NCBI GenBank assembly: GCA_023434265.1 | Contig: JAEYTA010000103.1 | Coordinates: forward strand, 1-20,491 | Reading direction: 5' to 3' | Length of the DNA stretch: 20,491 nt | Origin: Pseudomonadota bacterium | GTDB taxonomy: Bacteria; Pseudomonadota; Alphaproteobacteria; Caulobacterales; Caulobacteraceae | In this document: positions 8,160 to 14,995 of the stretch, piece by piece | Layout: each line of letters opens with the position of its first letter | Numbering within the stretch: the first letter of the stretch is position 1 | Notes under the pieces: generated by a model | What the model was told of the DNA's origin: nothing | Seen by the model: the letters and a program-made list of their open reading frames with translations, nothing else | Database searches by the model: none | Made by a program: the position numbers and the translations under genes

Positions 8160-8843
8160 TCAGGTCCTGACGGCGAACTTGGCCTTGTAGGTTTCGAAGG
8201 CCGCGAACAGCTCCTGCTGTCGAGCGGCGGGCATGCGCATCCGGGCGGGTCGCTCCGCGTGCTCGGAAACGCCTCCCCCCACAGTGAGGAGGTGCTCGAA
8301 GTCGATCATCATGTCGATCTCAAGCTCGTAGTGCCTGCGGGCGAACTGGTTGAGTGTGTCGCTTTCGAAAACAGGCGTCCGGCGCACCGCGATGACCTCG
8401 CCGGCGTCCGCTTCCTCGTCGATATAGTGGATGGAGTTGCCGATCGGCATGCCGTCGAGGACAGCCCACTTGAAGGCGTCCAGGCCCCTGACCAACGGAA
8501 TAATCCCCGGGTGCGAGTTGAGGACGCGTCCTCGCGTGGCGGAGACGAAGGAGGCGGGCAGCAGTCCCGCACCCAGAATAAGAAAGATGTCGGCTCCGTC
8601 GGGGGGAATATCGTCGGGGGAGGCGCAGGAAGTGAAAGGCGCTCCCAGCGCGCTCGCGACCGCCCGGGAGTGGGCGCCCGTCTCCATGTCAGGGCGATGC
8701 GCGAACAGGATTTCCCGGCTGGCGCGCTTGACGAACGGGAGGCCAAAGAAGGTCAGGTCGTACCGTTCCTTCATGGCAAGACCGAGCGCGACCTGCTCGG
8801 TCTTGAGGTGGAAGGTTTCGTAGGTGATCAGGCCGAGCTTCAT
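8160..8843 (-). CDS. Nucleotide-sugar N-formyltransferase (short form)
   Basis: This is a cytoplasmic transferase of the formyl transferase N-terminal domain fold, predicted to move a formyl group from N10-formyltetrahydrofolate to an amino sugar. The 227 residues hold the catalytic triad of the family: N109 and H111 in VLNSHPGIIPLVRG and D146 in HYIDEEADAGEVI. It lacks the C-terminal OB domain of methionyl-tRNA formyltransferase (about 310 residues) and the ankyrin C-terminus of QdtF. The neighbours (sugar oxidoreductase and aminotransferase) place it in sugar modification and not in translation. The gene lies 39 bases after the oxidoreductase stop. No strong Shine-Dalgarno sequence precedes the start. 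Acceptor position and nucleotide are unknown; the amino group made by the next gene's product is the best guess. Confidence 0.85.
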   Translation of the reverse strand: MKLGLITYETFHLKTEQVALGLAMKERYDLTFFGLPFVKRASREILFAHRPDMETGAHSRAVASALGAPFTSCASPDDIPPDGADIFLILGAGLLPASFVSATRGRVLNSHPGIIPLVRGLDAFKWAVLDGMPIGNSIHYIDEEADAGEVIAVRRTPVFESDTLNQFARRHYELEIDMMIDFEHLLTVGGGVSEHAERPARMRMPAARQQELFAAFETYKAKFAVRT

Positions 8844-8882
8844 TTTGGTGGGGCCGTATGGACTGAGGTCTGTTAGGTGAAT

Positions 8883-9830
8883 TCAGGAGGCCTGACGGAG
8901 AAGGCGGAGTACCGGGATGGCCTCGCGCGCGTCCGTCGGCGATGTTTCGCCGGTGGACACGCAGCGCAGGAAGGTCCGCATCTCGTTCTCCAGCGGCTCG
9001 CCCTCCGGGAAGGGAACAGCCTCGCCGTCGCTCTTGATGAAGCGGGCGGCCCCGGTGCTGCGGTCGATGTAATTCCGGTAGATGACCAGCTTGCGATCGC
9101 GGACTGGCTGGGTGTCTTCGAAGACGAGGGCGCCCTCAGTCCCCAGGAGCACCAGCTTGTGCTCCTTGAAGGGCGAGAGCCAGGACACCGAGACGTTCGC
9201 TGTCACGCCTCCGGGAAAACGCATCTGCACGTGATACTGGTCCGGAATGTCGCCCGGGATGACCTGCACCGGTAATGAAGCGACGCTCTCCGGCGCCTCG
9301 CCGGTCAAACTCAGGATCATCGAAAAGTCGTGCGGAGCCATGCTCCACAAGGCCGTCTCCTCGGTTCGAATGGCGCCGGGGTTGAGACGGTTGGACGTGA
9401 TGTGGCGGAGTTCGCCGATCTCTCCACGCGCCACAGCCTCTCTCAGTGCAAGGAACGCGGGGTGGTACTGTAGCAAATGTCCGATCATCAGCGTCTTGCC
9501 CGCCGCGTCAGCGCGAGCAGCGCATGCTTCAGCGTCCGCCAGTTCAAGCGCCAGCGGCTTTTCGACATAGACGTGCTTGCCCGCATCCAGGGCCTGCAAG
9601 ACAACCCGTGCATGGTCGGCGGCCGGAACCGCGATGGCGACGGCATCGATTCCGTCTGCCCAGGCGTCATTGATATCCGCGGTCACCCGGACGCCCAGTT
9701 CCGCCGCATAACCGGCGAGTTGGTCAGCCGCCGGATCCACGATGACCTCAAGGACCCCCAGTCGGGCCAGGACCCGGGCGATGTTCCGCCCCCACCGCCC
9801 ACAACCTATAAGCGCGACGCGAGCCGTCAT
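8883..9830 (-). CDS. Gfo/Idh/MocA family oxidoreductase, probable nucleotide-sugar 3-dehydrogenase
   Basis: This NAD(P)-dependent sugar oxidoreductase has 315 residues from the chosen start. The N-terminal dinucleotide fold carries GCGRWGRN (9-16). The family's EKP motif is in HVYVEKPLALE (86-96) with catalytic K91, and MAPHDF (164-169) supplies H167 near the active site. In surface-glycan loci such enzymes (WbpB, WlbA, GnnA) oxidise C3 of UDP-GlcNAc or its uronic acid before transamination, and the operon order here fits that. An in-frame ATG 18 bases upstream, at 9848, would add MNPGDR. I prefer the ATG at 9830 because GGGGGA lies four bases before it. This is probably the first gene of the minus-strand operon, with about 250 bases of non-coding DNA upstream. 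Confidence 0.88.
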   Translation of the reverse strand: MTARVALIGCGRWGRNIARVLARLGVLEVIVDPAADQLAGYAAELGVRVTADINDAWADGIDAVAIAVPAADHARVVLQALDAGKHVYVEKPLALELADAEACAARADAAGKTLMIGHLLQYHPAFLALREAVARGEIGELRHITSNRLNPGAIRTEETALWSMAPHDFSMILSLTGEAPESVASLPVQVIPGDIPDQYHVQMRFPGGVTANVSVSWLSPFKEHKLVLLGTEGALVFEDTQPVRDRKLVIYRNYIDRSTGAARFIKSDGEAVPFPEGEPLENEMRTFLRCVSTGETSPTDAREAIPVLRLLRQAS

Positions 9831-10101
9831 GCGATCCCCCGGGTTCATGGGCGGCGCTCTACGCGCTATCCCGCCATTCGTCCAGAGCGAGCCCGAAGGC
9901 GGAAGGCTGGTCGCTCGTCCGCAACCGGAACCACGGTGGCGCGTCGCTCGCGCTGCACGCGTAGGTAACCCCTCCCCCGCCTGTTGCGGCCGTGCCAGGA
10001 CGCCATCGACATTGTCGTCGTTCCGCCCTGTGGGCGCTTCTGACTGTCGGGATGAACCTGCCCCACCGACGCCAGAGCACCGCTTCGCGTCGACGGCATC
10101 C

Positions 10102-11484
10102 TCAGGGCGTCTGCCGGAGGGGGCGGGGAGGCCGGGAGAAGCCGGGCGGCGGGACCGGGGCGTTGGCGCGGAACACGTTGACGATCATGTGGCAGACCAC
10201 GGCGTAGCCGGCGAGGATCACGCCGAAGGGGATCAGCGTCAGCGGCGAGGACACGATGGCCATGGCGACGACGAGGGTCAGCACGCTCGCGACGGCGACG
10301 CCGACCACCGTCTTGCGCCAGGTGAAGATCCAGCTTTCCCCGAAGGCGACGAGCAGGCCAAGCAGCAGGTAGCAGACCATCGAGCCGATGAAGCCGAAGT
10401 CGAGGAAGGTCGAGGCCAGCCAGGTCGGGGTGGCGAAGGCGGTCGTCCGGACGTTGCCCCGGCGCAGGGCGGTCAGTTCGGAGGACAGCGGAAGCTCGCC
10501 GGCGGCGTTCGGCAGCAGGCGCACGATCTTGTCGACATGCTCCTCGGCGAAGTCGCGCTCGACCATGCCCATGCGCCCCGCCTCGACGGCGAGCACCGTA
10601 TTGCTGGTGTTGACCAGCGACACCCGCTCCACGATCGAGACGATGCCGTCGGGCAGGAAGCCCAGGCCGCTCTCGGCGAAGCTGGCGTGGTAGCGCGGCA
10701 TCGAGATGCTGACGAACAGCACGGCCGCGACGAAGACCGCCAGCGCCCCGATGATCTGGCTGGCGCGCAGCCGCCACAGGAAGGCCCCCATGGCGACGGT
10801 GGCGAGCAGGACGTTGACCATGGGGCCGCGGCTGCCGATCGACATGGCCAGCAGCAGGGCCAGCCCAATGGTTCCGAGCAGGAAGAACAGGCGGCCGCGG
10901 CTGGGCCGGACGGCGTGTCCGACCGCCGCCGCGGCCACCATGAAGACCGGCACCACCATCATCAGGGTCTTGATGACGCCTTGACCGCGATACTCGCCGC
11001 CGAAGTAGTGCGTCTTGGTCGACTCGAGCCGTTGCTCGCGGACCATGTCGGCGAGGATTTCGGTCGGCCCGCCGAGGAGCGAGCTCCACAGCGGCGGAAT
11101 GCCGTTGGCCGTGTACAGCGCAGCCGCGAAGGAGAGCGCGAAGCTGACCACCCAGATGGCGGTCAAGGCGCCGGGCGGCGGCGGCTCCACCGGCCGGGCG
11201 TGGAACGCGTAGGCCAGTCCGGGGCGAATGCGGAACAGCGGCGCGCCCAGCAGGTAGCCGGCGAACAGGGCGAGGTTGGTGCCCAGCACCAGGGCCAGCA
11301 GGTAGGCGTCGTGCGAAATTCCGCTGCCGTAGGAGACGATGGTCGCCGGCCAGATGGTGATCAGCTCCATCAGCAGCAGGGCGAGGATGGGGATCGCCAT
11401 GATCCGCTCCCGCATCAGCCGGCGCATGAAGGCGATGAAGCCGACGATCAGGACCAGGTAGGCGAAGTAGACCAGAAACAGCAT
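10102..11484 (-). CDS. Wzy-like O-antigen / oligosaccharide repeat-unit polymerase
   Basis: This polytopic inner-membrane protein of 460 residues has about ten to twelve hydrophobic segments, starting directly at the N-terminus (MLFLVYFAYLVLIVGFIAF). It would join lipid-linked repeat units on the periplasmic side. A larger non-membrane stretch lies at about 264-350, and the SIGSRGP motif at 215-221, within or just after a membrane helix, is common in repeat-unit polymerases. FATPTWLASTFLDFGFIGS (350-368) is the late loop and helix also usual in this group. Wzy proteins share little sequence, so the call rests on topology, the SRG motif and the neighbouring flippase, glycosyltransferase and phosphoglycosyl transferase genes. 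The frame extends 58 codons upstream, but that part is Ala/Arg-rich and unlikely to be translated. It is divergent from the sulfotransferase gene. Confidence 0.75.
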   Translation of the reverse strand: MLFLVYFAYLVLIVGFIAFMRRLMRERIMAIPILALLLMELITIWPATIVSYGSGISHDAYLLALVLGTNLALFAGYLLGAPLFRIRPGLAYAFHARPVEPPPPGALTAIWVVSFALSFAAALYTANGIPPLWSSLLGGPTEILADMVREQRLESTKTHYFGGEYRGQGVIKTLMMVVPVFMVAAAAVGHAVRPSRGRLFFLLGTIGLALLLAMSIGSRGPMVNVLLATVAMGAFLWRLRASQIIGALAVFVAAVLFVSISMPRYHASFAESGLGFLPDGIVSIVERVSLVNTSNTVLAVEAGRMGMVERDFAEEHVDKIVRLLPNAAGELPLSSELTALRRGNVRTTAFATPTWLASTFLDFGFIGSMVCYLLLGLLVAFGESWIFTWRKTVVGVAVASVLTLVVAMAIVSSPLTLIPFGVILAGYAVVCHMIVNVFRANAPVPPPGFSRPPRPLRQTP

Positions 11485-11669
11485 GTGCTCGCGTACCGCC
11501 GGGAAAGCTTGCGCCTTGAACTGGATCGCCGGGCCCCGCAAGGCCGCGCGCCGGCGGGCGGCGGCCGCGCCATCGCGTGTTGCAGCGCCTGTCCGGCCAC
11601 GATAAGCCGTCGGTTGAGGCGCGGCAAGCATTCGACTTCGCGCAGGTGGCGCGAACATCGGGAGATCGA

Positions 11670-12491
11670 ATGAGGGCGTGGATCGAGGGGGCCAAGCGGC
11701 GCATCCGGCGGCATGTGGGGGCGCGGCGGTTGTTCGGCCTGAAGGCGCGCTTGCGCGGCCTTCGGCCGGTCGGACCGCTGCCGGACTTCATCATCATCGG
11801 GACCCAGAAAGGCGGCACGACCGCCCTGTTCGAGATGCTGGCCCAACACCCCGGCGTGTCGCCTTCGCTGGTCAAGGAAGTCCACTACTTCGACATCAAT
11901 TACCACCGGGGCGAGCATTGGTACCGCCGCCATTTTCCGCTGACGGAGAGCGGCGTCAGCGGCGAGGCCAGCCCCTATTACCTGTTCCACCCCGCCGTTC
12001 CGGACCGCCTGCGCGCGCTGGTCCCAAAGGCCAGGCTGATCGTGATCCTGCGCGACCCCGTCGAACGCGCCCTGTCGCATTATTTCCACTCGCGCCGGCG
12101 CGGCTACGAGACCCTGCCGATGCTCGAGGCCTTCGAGGCCGAGGAGGCGCGGCTGGCGGGCCAGGAGGCGAAGCTCGGCGCCCCGGACGGCGTCAGCTAC
12201 GCGCACCAGCACCACTCCTACGTCGCGCGCAGCCGATACATGGAGCAGCTGGAGCGCTGGAAGGGCTTCGATCTGCTGGTCATCTCGAACAGCCAGCTGC
12301 GGAGCGAGGCCGACGAGACCTTCGCCCGGGTGTGCCGCTTCATCGGCGTCGAGCCGATCCCCGCACCGGCCCTGATCCGGCCCCTCGGGGGCGAGAAGGC
12401 GGAGGTCGATCCTGAAGCGCGTCGCTACCTGCAGCAGCAGCTGGCGGGCGAGACTGAGGCGGTGGAGGCAGCCTGGGGCTTGAGGCTCTGA
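11670..12491 (+). CDS. Sulfotransferase family protein (PAPS-dependent), first copy
   Basis: It is predicted to transfer sulfate from PAPS to a carbohydrate. The 273 residues start with a basic stretch (RRIRRHVGARR) and then show the 5'-phosphosulfate loop IIIGTQKGGTTALFEML (41-57) and the 3'-phosphate motif RLIVILRDPVERALSHYFH (122-140) with Arg and Ser in place. VKEVHYF (68-74) after the loop is typical of heparan and carbohydrate sulfotransferases. The start has GGAG five bases upstream. It stands alone on the plus strand between two minus-strand genes, ending 9 bases from the stop of the convergent acyltransferase gene. The acceptor is unknown, probably a sugar of the polysaccharide built by this locus. 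No PAPS synthesis gene is in the window. Confidence 0.85.
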   Translation: MRAWIEGAKRRIRRHVGARRLFGLKARLRGLRPVGPLPDFIIIGTQKGGTTALFEMLAQHPGVSPSLVKEVHYFDINYHRGEHWYRRHFPLTESGVSGEASPYYLFHPAVPDRLRALVPKARLIVILRDPVERALSHYFHSRRRGYETLPMLEAFEAEEARLAGQEAKLGAPDGVSYAHQHHSYVARSRYMEQLERWKGFDLLVISNSQLRSEADETFARVCRFIGVEPIPAPALIRPLGGEKAEVDPEARRYLQQQLAGETEAVEAAWGLRL

Positions 12492-12500
12492 CAGGATGGA

Positions 12501-13130
12501 TCAGGACTTCGGCCGCGCCGGATTGCCGATCATAACAGCGCCCGGCTCGACGTCCTTCGTCACTACGGCACCCATGCCGATGAGGGCGCCTTTGCCAATG
12601 CGCAGCGGCTTGTCGGGCGTGCCTTGTCGTAGGACCGCGCCCGTGCCGATATAGACGTCATCCTCGATGATCGTGTTGCCATTGATGCAGACGCGCGGGG
12701 CCAGCGTAACGAAATCGCCAACCACGCAGTCGTGGGCGACATAGGAATAGATGTTGGCGTGGAAGTGTCGTCCAATCGTCGCCGAAGCGGTGATCGTGGT
12801 GAAGGCGCACAGGATCGCACCCTCGGCTATGGTCACACCCGGCCCGATGACCGCGCTTTGTGCGATCAGCGTGGCCGCCGGGAGGTCGTCGATGCGGCTC
12901 GCGATGCGTCGGCGGATCGACGCGTCGGCCACCGAAATGGCGACCCGGCCCGGCTCGCTGGTAGACGACCCCTGTCCACGTCGACGGAACTCCTCGAGGC
13001 TAATAACCTCGACATCCTCGACCCTGGAGCCCACCTGTTCCGGATCGTCCGAGATGAAAACCACCTCACCCGTAACCAGCGGCAGAAGCTCCCTGCCGAA
13101 ACCGCCCGGGCCAAAGATTGCTGTGGTCAT
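12501..13130 (-). CDS. PglD/NeuD-type sugar acyltransferase, first copy
   Basis: This is an acyl-CoA-dependent sugar O- or N-acyltransferase of 209 residues. The N-terminal nucleotide-sugar domain opens with MTTAIFGPGGFGREL, the glycine-rich loop of the PglD/NeuD family, and a left-handed beta-helix of hexapeptide repeats fills about 88-200. H133 in VAHDCVVGDF matches the catalytic base of PglD. The end has the usual IGMGAVVTKDVEPGAVMIGNPA. The strand region TPDKPLRIGK (171-180) is longer than in the second copy. The start has GAGGGAA upstream. The gene looks less GC-rich than its neighbours, and it is divergent from the second copy across 99 bases. The substrate is unknown; it could acylate an amino sugar or an O-position of the surface glycan. 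Confidence 0.88.
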   Translation of the reverse strand: MTTAIFGPGGFGRELLPLVTGEVVFISDDPEQVGSRVEDVEVISLEEFRRRGQGSSTSEPGRVAISVADASIRRRIASRIDDLPAATLIAQSAVIGPGVTIAEGAILCAFTTITASATIGRHFHANIYSYVAHDCVVGDFVTLAPRVCINGNTIIEDDVYIGTGAVLRQGTPDKPLRIGKGALIGMGAVVTKDVEPGAVMIGNPARPKS

Positions 13131-13229
13131 CGGCGTTCCCTCATCAGCCCCACTGTCTTCGCACGAGACCAACCTCGCGAGAAGGCGCCAATCGTGACAA
13201 CCTCCGCCCTCCGGACGAAGCGAGGGACG
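13131..13229. promoter_or_regulatory. Divergent promoter region between two acyltransferase genes
   Basis: The 99 bases separate two head-to-head genes and must hold both ribosome binding sites, GAGGGAA for the minus gene and GAGGGA at 13222-13227 for the plus gene. Promoters for both are expected here, but I find no convincing -35/-10 pair on either strand. Confidence 0.35.
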
Positions 13230-13853
13230 ATGCGAGTGGTTCTGATCGGCGGCGGGGGACACGCCAGTGACATTCTCAACGCGTTGGAGGCGACGTATGG
13301 CCGGGACGGCCATCCGGTGATCGCGATCGTCGATCCCGACCCGCGCGGCGCCTGTCGCTTCGCCGACCGGAGCGTGCGGCAGGTGAGCGACATCCGGGAA
13401 CTTGACGGCGGCGGCGCCACACATTTCGTCCTTGCCGCTGGCTGGCCCGCCGCCCGCCGCCGCCTCTTGGCGGAGGCAGCCGACCTGCAGCCGTGGACCG
13501 TCGTCCACCCCGCCGCCCATGTCGCCACGGGGGCGGTGATCGGCGAGGGCGCCGTGGTGCTGGCCGGCGCCATCGTCTCGGCCCGGGCGCGCATCGGGGC
13601 CCACGCCCTGGTCCACCACAACGCGGTGATCGGGCACGACTGCGTGGTCGGGGACTTCGCCTCGGTGATGCCGGGGGCGGCGATCAGCGGCGACACGGTC
13701 ATCGGGGCCGGGGCGCTGGTCGGGGCCAACGCGGTGCTGATCCAGGGCCTGCGCATCGGCGACGGCGCGACCCTCGGCGCCGGGGCGGTGGCCACCCGCG
13801 ACATCCCCGCCGGCGCGACGGCCATGGGCTCGCCGGCCCGCTGGGCCGACTAG
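13230..13853 (+). CDS. PglD/NeuD-type sugar acetyltransferase, second copy
   Basis: This 207-residue acyltransferase has the same architecture as the divergent neighbour: the glycine-rich loop MRVVLIGGGGHASDIL at the N-terminus, then hexapeptide beta-helix repeats from about 93 to 200. H136 in HHNAVIGHDCVVGDF is the predicted catalytic base, as in Campylobacter PglD, which N-acetylates the 4-amino group of UDP-4-amino sugar to give UDP-diNAc-bacillosamine. PglC-like and PglE-like genes lie in the same window at 18709 and 19398, so a bacillosamine role is reasonable here. The start is chosen at the ATG that begins the fold; an in-frame GTG at 13194 would add 12 residues. The stop overlaps the stop of the convergent glycosyltransferase in a shared CTAG. 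Confidence 0.88.
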   Translation: MRVVLIGGGGHASDILNALEATYGRDGHPVIAIVDPDPRGACRFADRSVRQVSDIRELDGGGATHFVLAAGWPAARRRLLAEAADLQPWTVVHPAAHVATGAVIGEGAVVLAGAIVSARARIGAHALVHHNAVIGHDCVVGDFASVMPGAAISGDTVIGAGALVGANAVLIQGLRIGDGATLGAGAVATRDIPAGATAMGSPARWAD

Positions 13854-14995
13854 CGCTCCAGCCCCGCCAGCCGGATGGTCTCGTTGGCCACGGCGTCGCT
13901 GTCGAACACCTCCTCGGCCAGCCGCCGCGAGCGTTCGCCCATGCGCCGGGCGAGGTCCGGCTCGACGATGAAGCGCTCCATCGCCTCGGCGAGGGCGCCG
14001 GCGTCGCGGGGTGGGACGATGAAGCCGTTCTCGCCCCGGATCACCGTCTCGCGGCAGCCCGGCATGTCGGTGGTGATCACCGCCCGGCCGGTGGCCAGCG
14101 CCTCGAGGATCGAGCGCGGCACACCCTCGCGGTAGTAGGACGGCAGGACGTAGACGCTGCACGCCGCCAGCGCCGGACGCACGTCCTCCAGCCGGCCGAG
14201 GTAGTCGACGCCGTTCTCGACGTAACGGTCGAGGTCGGCGCGGGTGATGGTGTCGGGCCCCTCGTCCAGCCAGCCGGCGAGGGCGAAACGGGCGTGCGGA
14301 TGCTTGCGGCGCAGGGCGATGGCGGCCTCGGCGTACTCGCGCACGCCCTTGTCCTTGAGCAGGCGGGCCATCATCAGGAAGGACGGCGCGGCCGGCGCCG
14401 GGCTGGCCTCGTAGTAGTCCAGCTCGACGCCCGAACCGGCGGTCATCCCGACCACCCCGGCCGAGGGGACCAGCCGGCGGCGGATGAACAGGTCGCGGTC
14501 GTCGGGGTTCTGGAACACCACCCGGCGGCAGCGCGCCAGGGCGGCGCGGTAGAGGCCCGACAGGGCGGCGTGGGCGACGCGACGCTTCAGCCCCTCGCCC
14601 TCGCTGAAGGCGAAGCCGAGGCCGGTGATCAGGGCAGTGATCTTGCCCACGCCGGCCAGGGAGCCGGCCAGCGCGCCCCACACCACCGGCTTGGCCGTGT
14701 AGGCGATCAGGGCGTCGGGCCGGGTGCGCCGGAAGAAGCGCCACAGATGGGCCGCGTAGGCCAGGTCGGCCAAGGGGTTCATGCCGCCGCGCGACAGCGG
14801 CGTCGAATGGGTCTCGGCGCCGAGCGCCGCCAGCGCGGCGGCGGTGGCGGGATCGATCTCCGGCGCGGCCGCGACGACGCGATGGCCGCGGCGCACCAGC
14901 TGGCGGATCAACGGCCCGCGGAAGCGCACCAGCGAGGGGGCGTAGGAGCCCAGCAGGACGACGGTCTCGCGGCCGGGCGCCGCCTCCGCCCTCAT
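13850..14995 (-). CDS. Glycosyltransferase family 4 (PglA-like)
   Basis: This GT-B retaining glycosyltransferase of 381 residues adds a sugar to the lipid-linked repeat unit at the cytoplasmic membrane face. The N-terminal GSYAPSLVRFRGPLI (16-30) and the central PSFLMMARLLKDKGVREYAEA (204-224) are typical of the PglA group. The GT4 EX7E motif is E290-E298 in REGVPRSILEAL, followed by AVITTDMPGCRETV. PglA adds GalNAc to undecaprenyl-diphospho-bacillosamine, which would fit the other Pgl-like genes, but donor and acceptor are not proven. A strong GGAGG lies before the ATG. The ATG overlaps the TGA of the upstream sulfotransferase by four bases (ATGA), so the two are translationally coupled. Confidence 0.9.
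   Translation of the reverse strand: MRAEAAPGRETVVLLGSYAPSLVRFRGPLIRQLVRRGHRVVAAAPEIDPATAAALAALGAETHSTPLSRGGMNPLADLAYAAHLWRFFRRTRPDALIAYTAKPVVWGALAGSLAGVGKITALITGLGFAFSEGEGLKRRVAHAALSGLYRAALARCRRVVFQNPDDRDLFIRRRLVPSAGVVGMTAGSGVELDYYEASPAPAAPSFLMMARLLKDKGVREYAEAAIALRRKHPHARFALAGWLDEGPDTITRADLDRYVENGVDYLGRLEDVRPALAACSVYVLPSYYREGVPRSILEALATGRAVITTDMPGCRETVIRGENGFIVPPRDAGALAEAMERFIVEPDLARRMGERSRRLAEEVFDSDAVANETIRLAGLER

Noticed and set aside
8160..8843. Formyltransferase as methionyl-tRNA or GAR formyltransferase
   Set aside because: The C-terminal tRNA-binding domain is missing, the GAR enzyme is differently patterned, and the neighbours are sugar enzymes.
6589..9848. Genomic island bounded by insertion sequences
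   Set aside because: No transposase, integrase, tRNA end or terminal repeats are visible; only composition hints at transfer.
9866..10012. Minus-strand 48-codon frame upstream of the Gfo/Idh gene
   Set aside because: It is Arg-rich, has no convincing ribosome binding site and no recognisable feature; probably leader or non-coding DNA.
11485..11669. Possible gene or 58-residue N-terminal extension of the Wzy-like protein in the divergent gap
   Set aside because: The translated stretch is Ala/Arg-rich low complexity, and a membrane protein start at 11484 begins directly with the first helix.
9742..11673. 643-codon open frame antisense to the Wzy-like gene
   Set aside because: The composition is Gly/Glu/Asp/His-rich with no domain, and the opposite strand encodes a coherent membrane protein.
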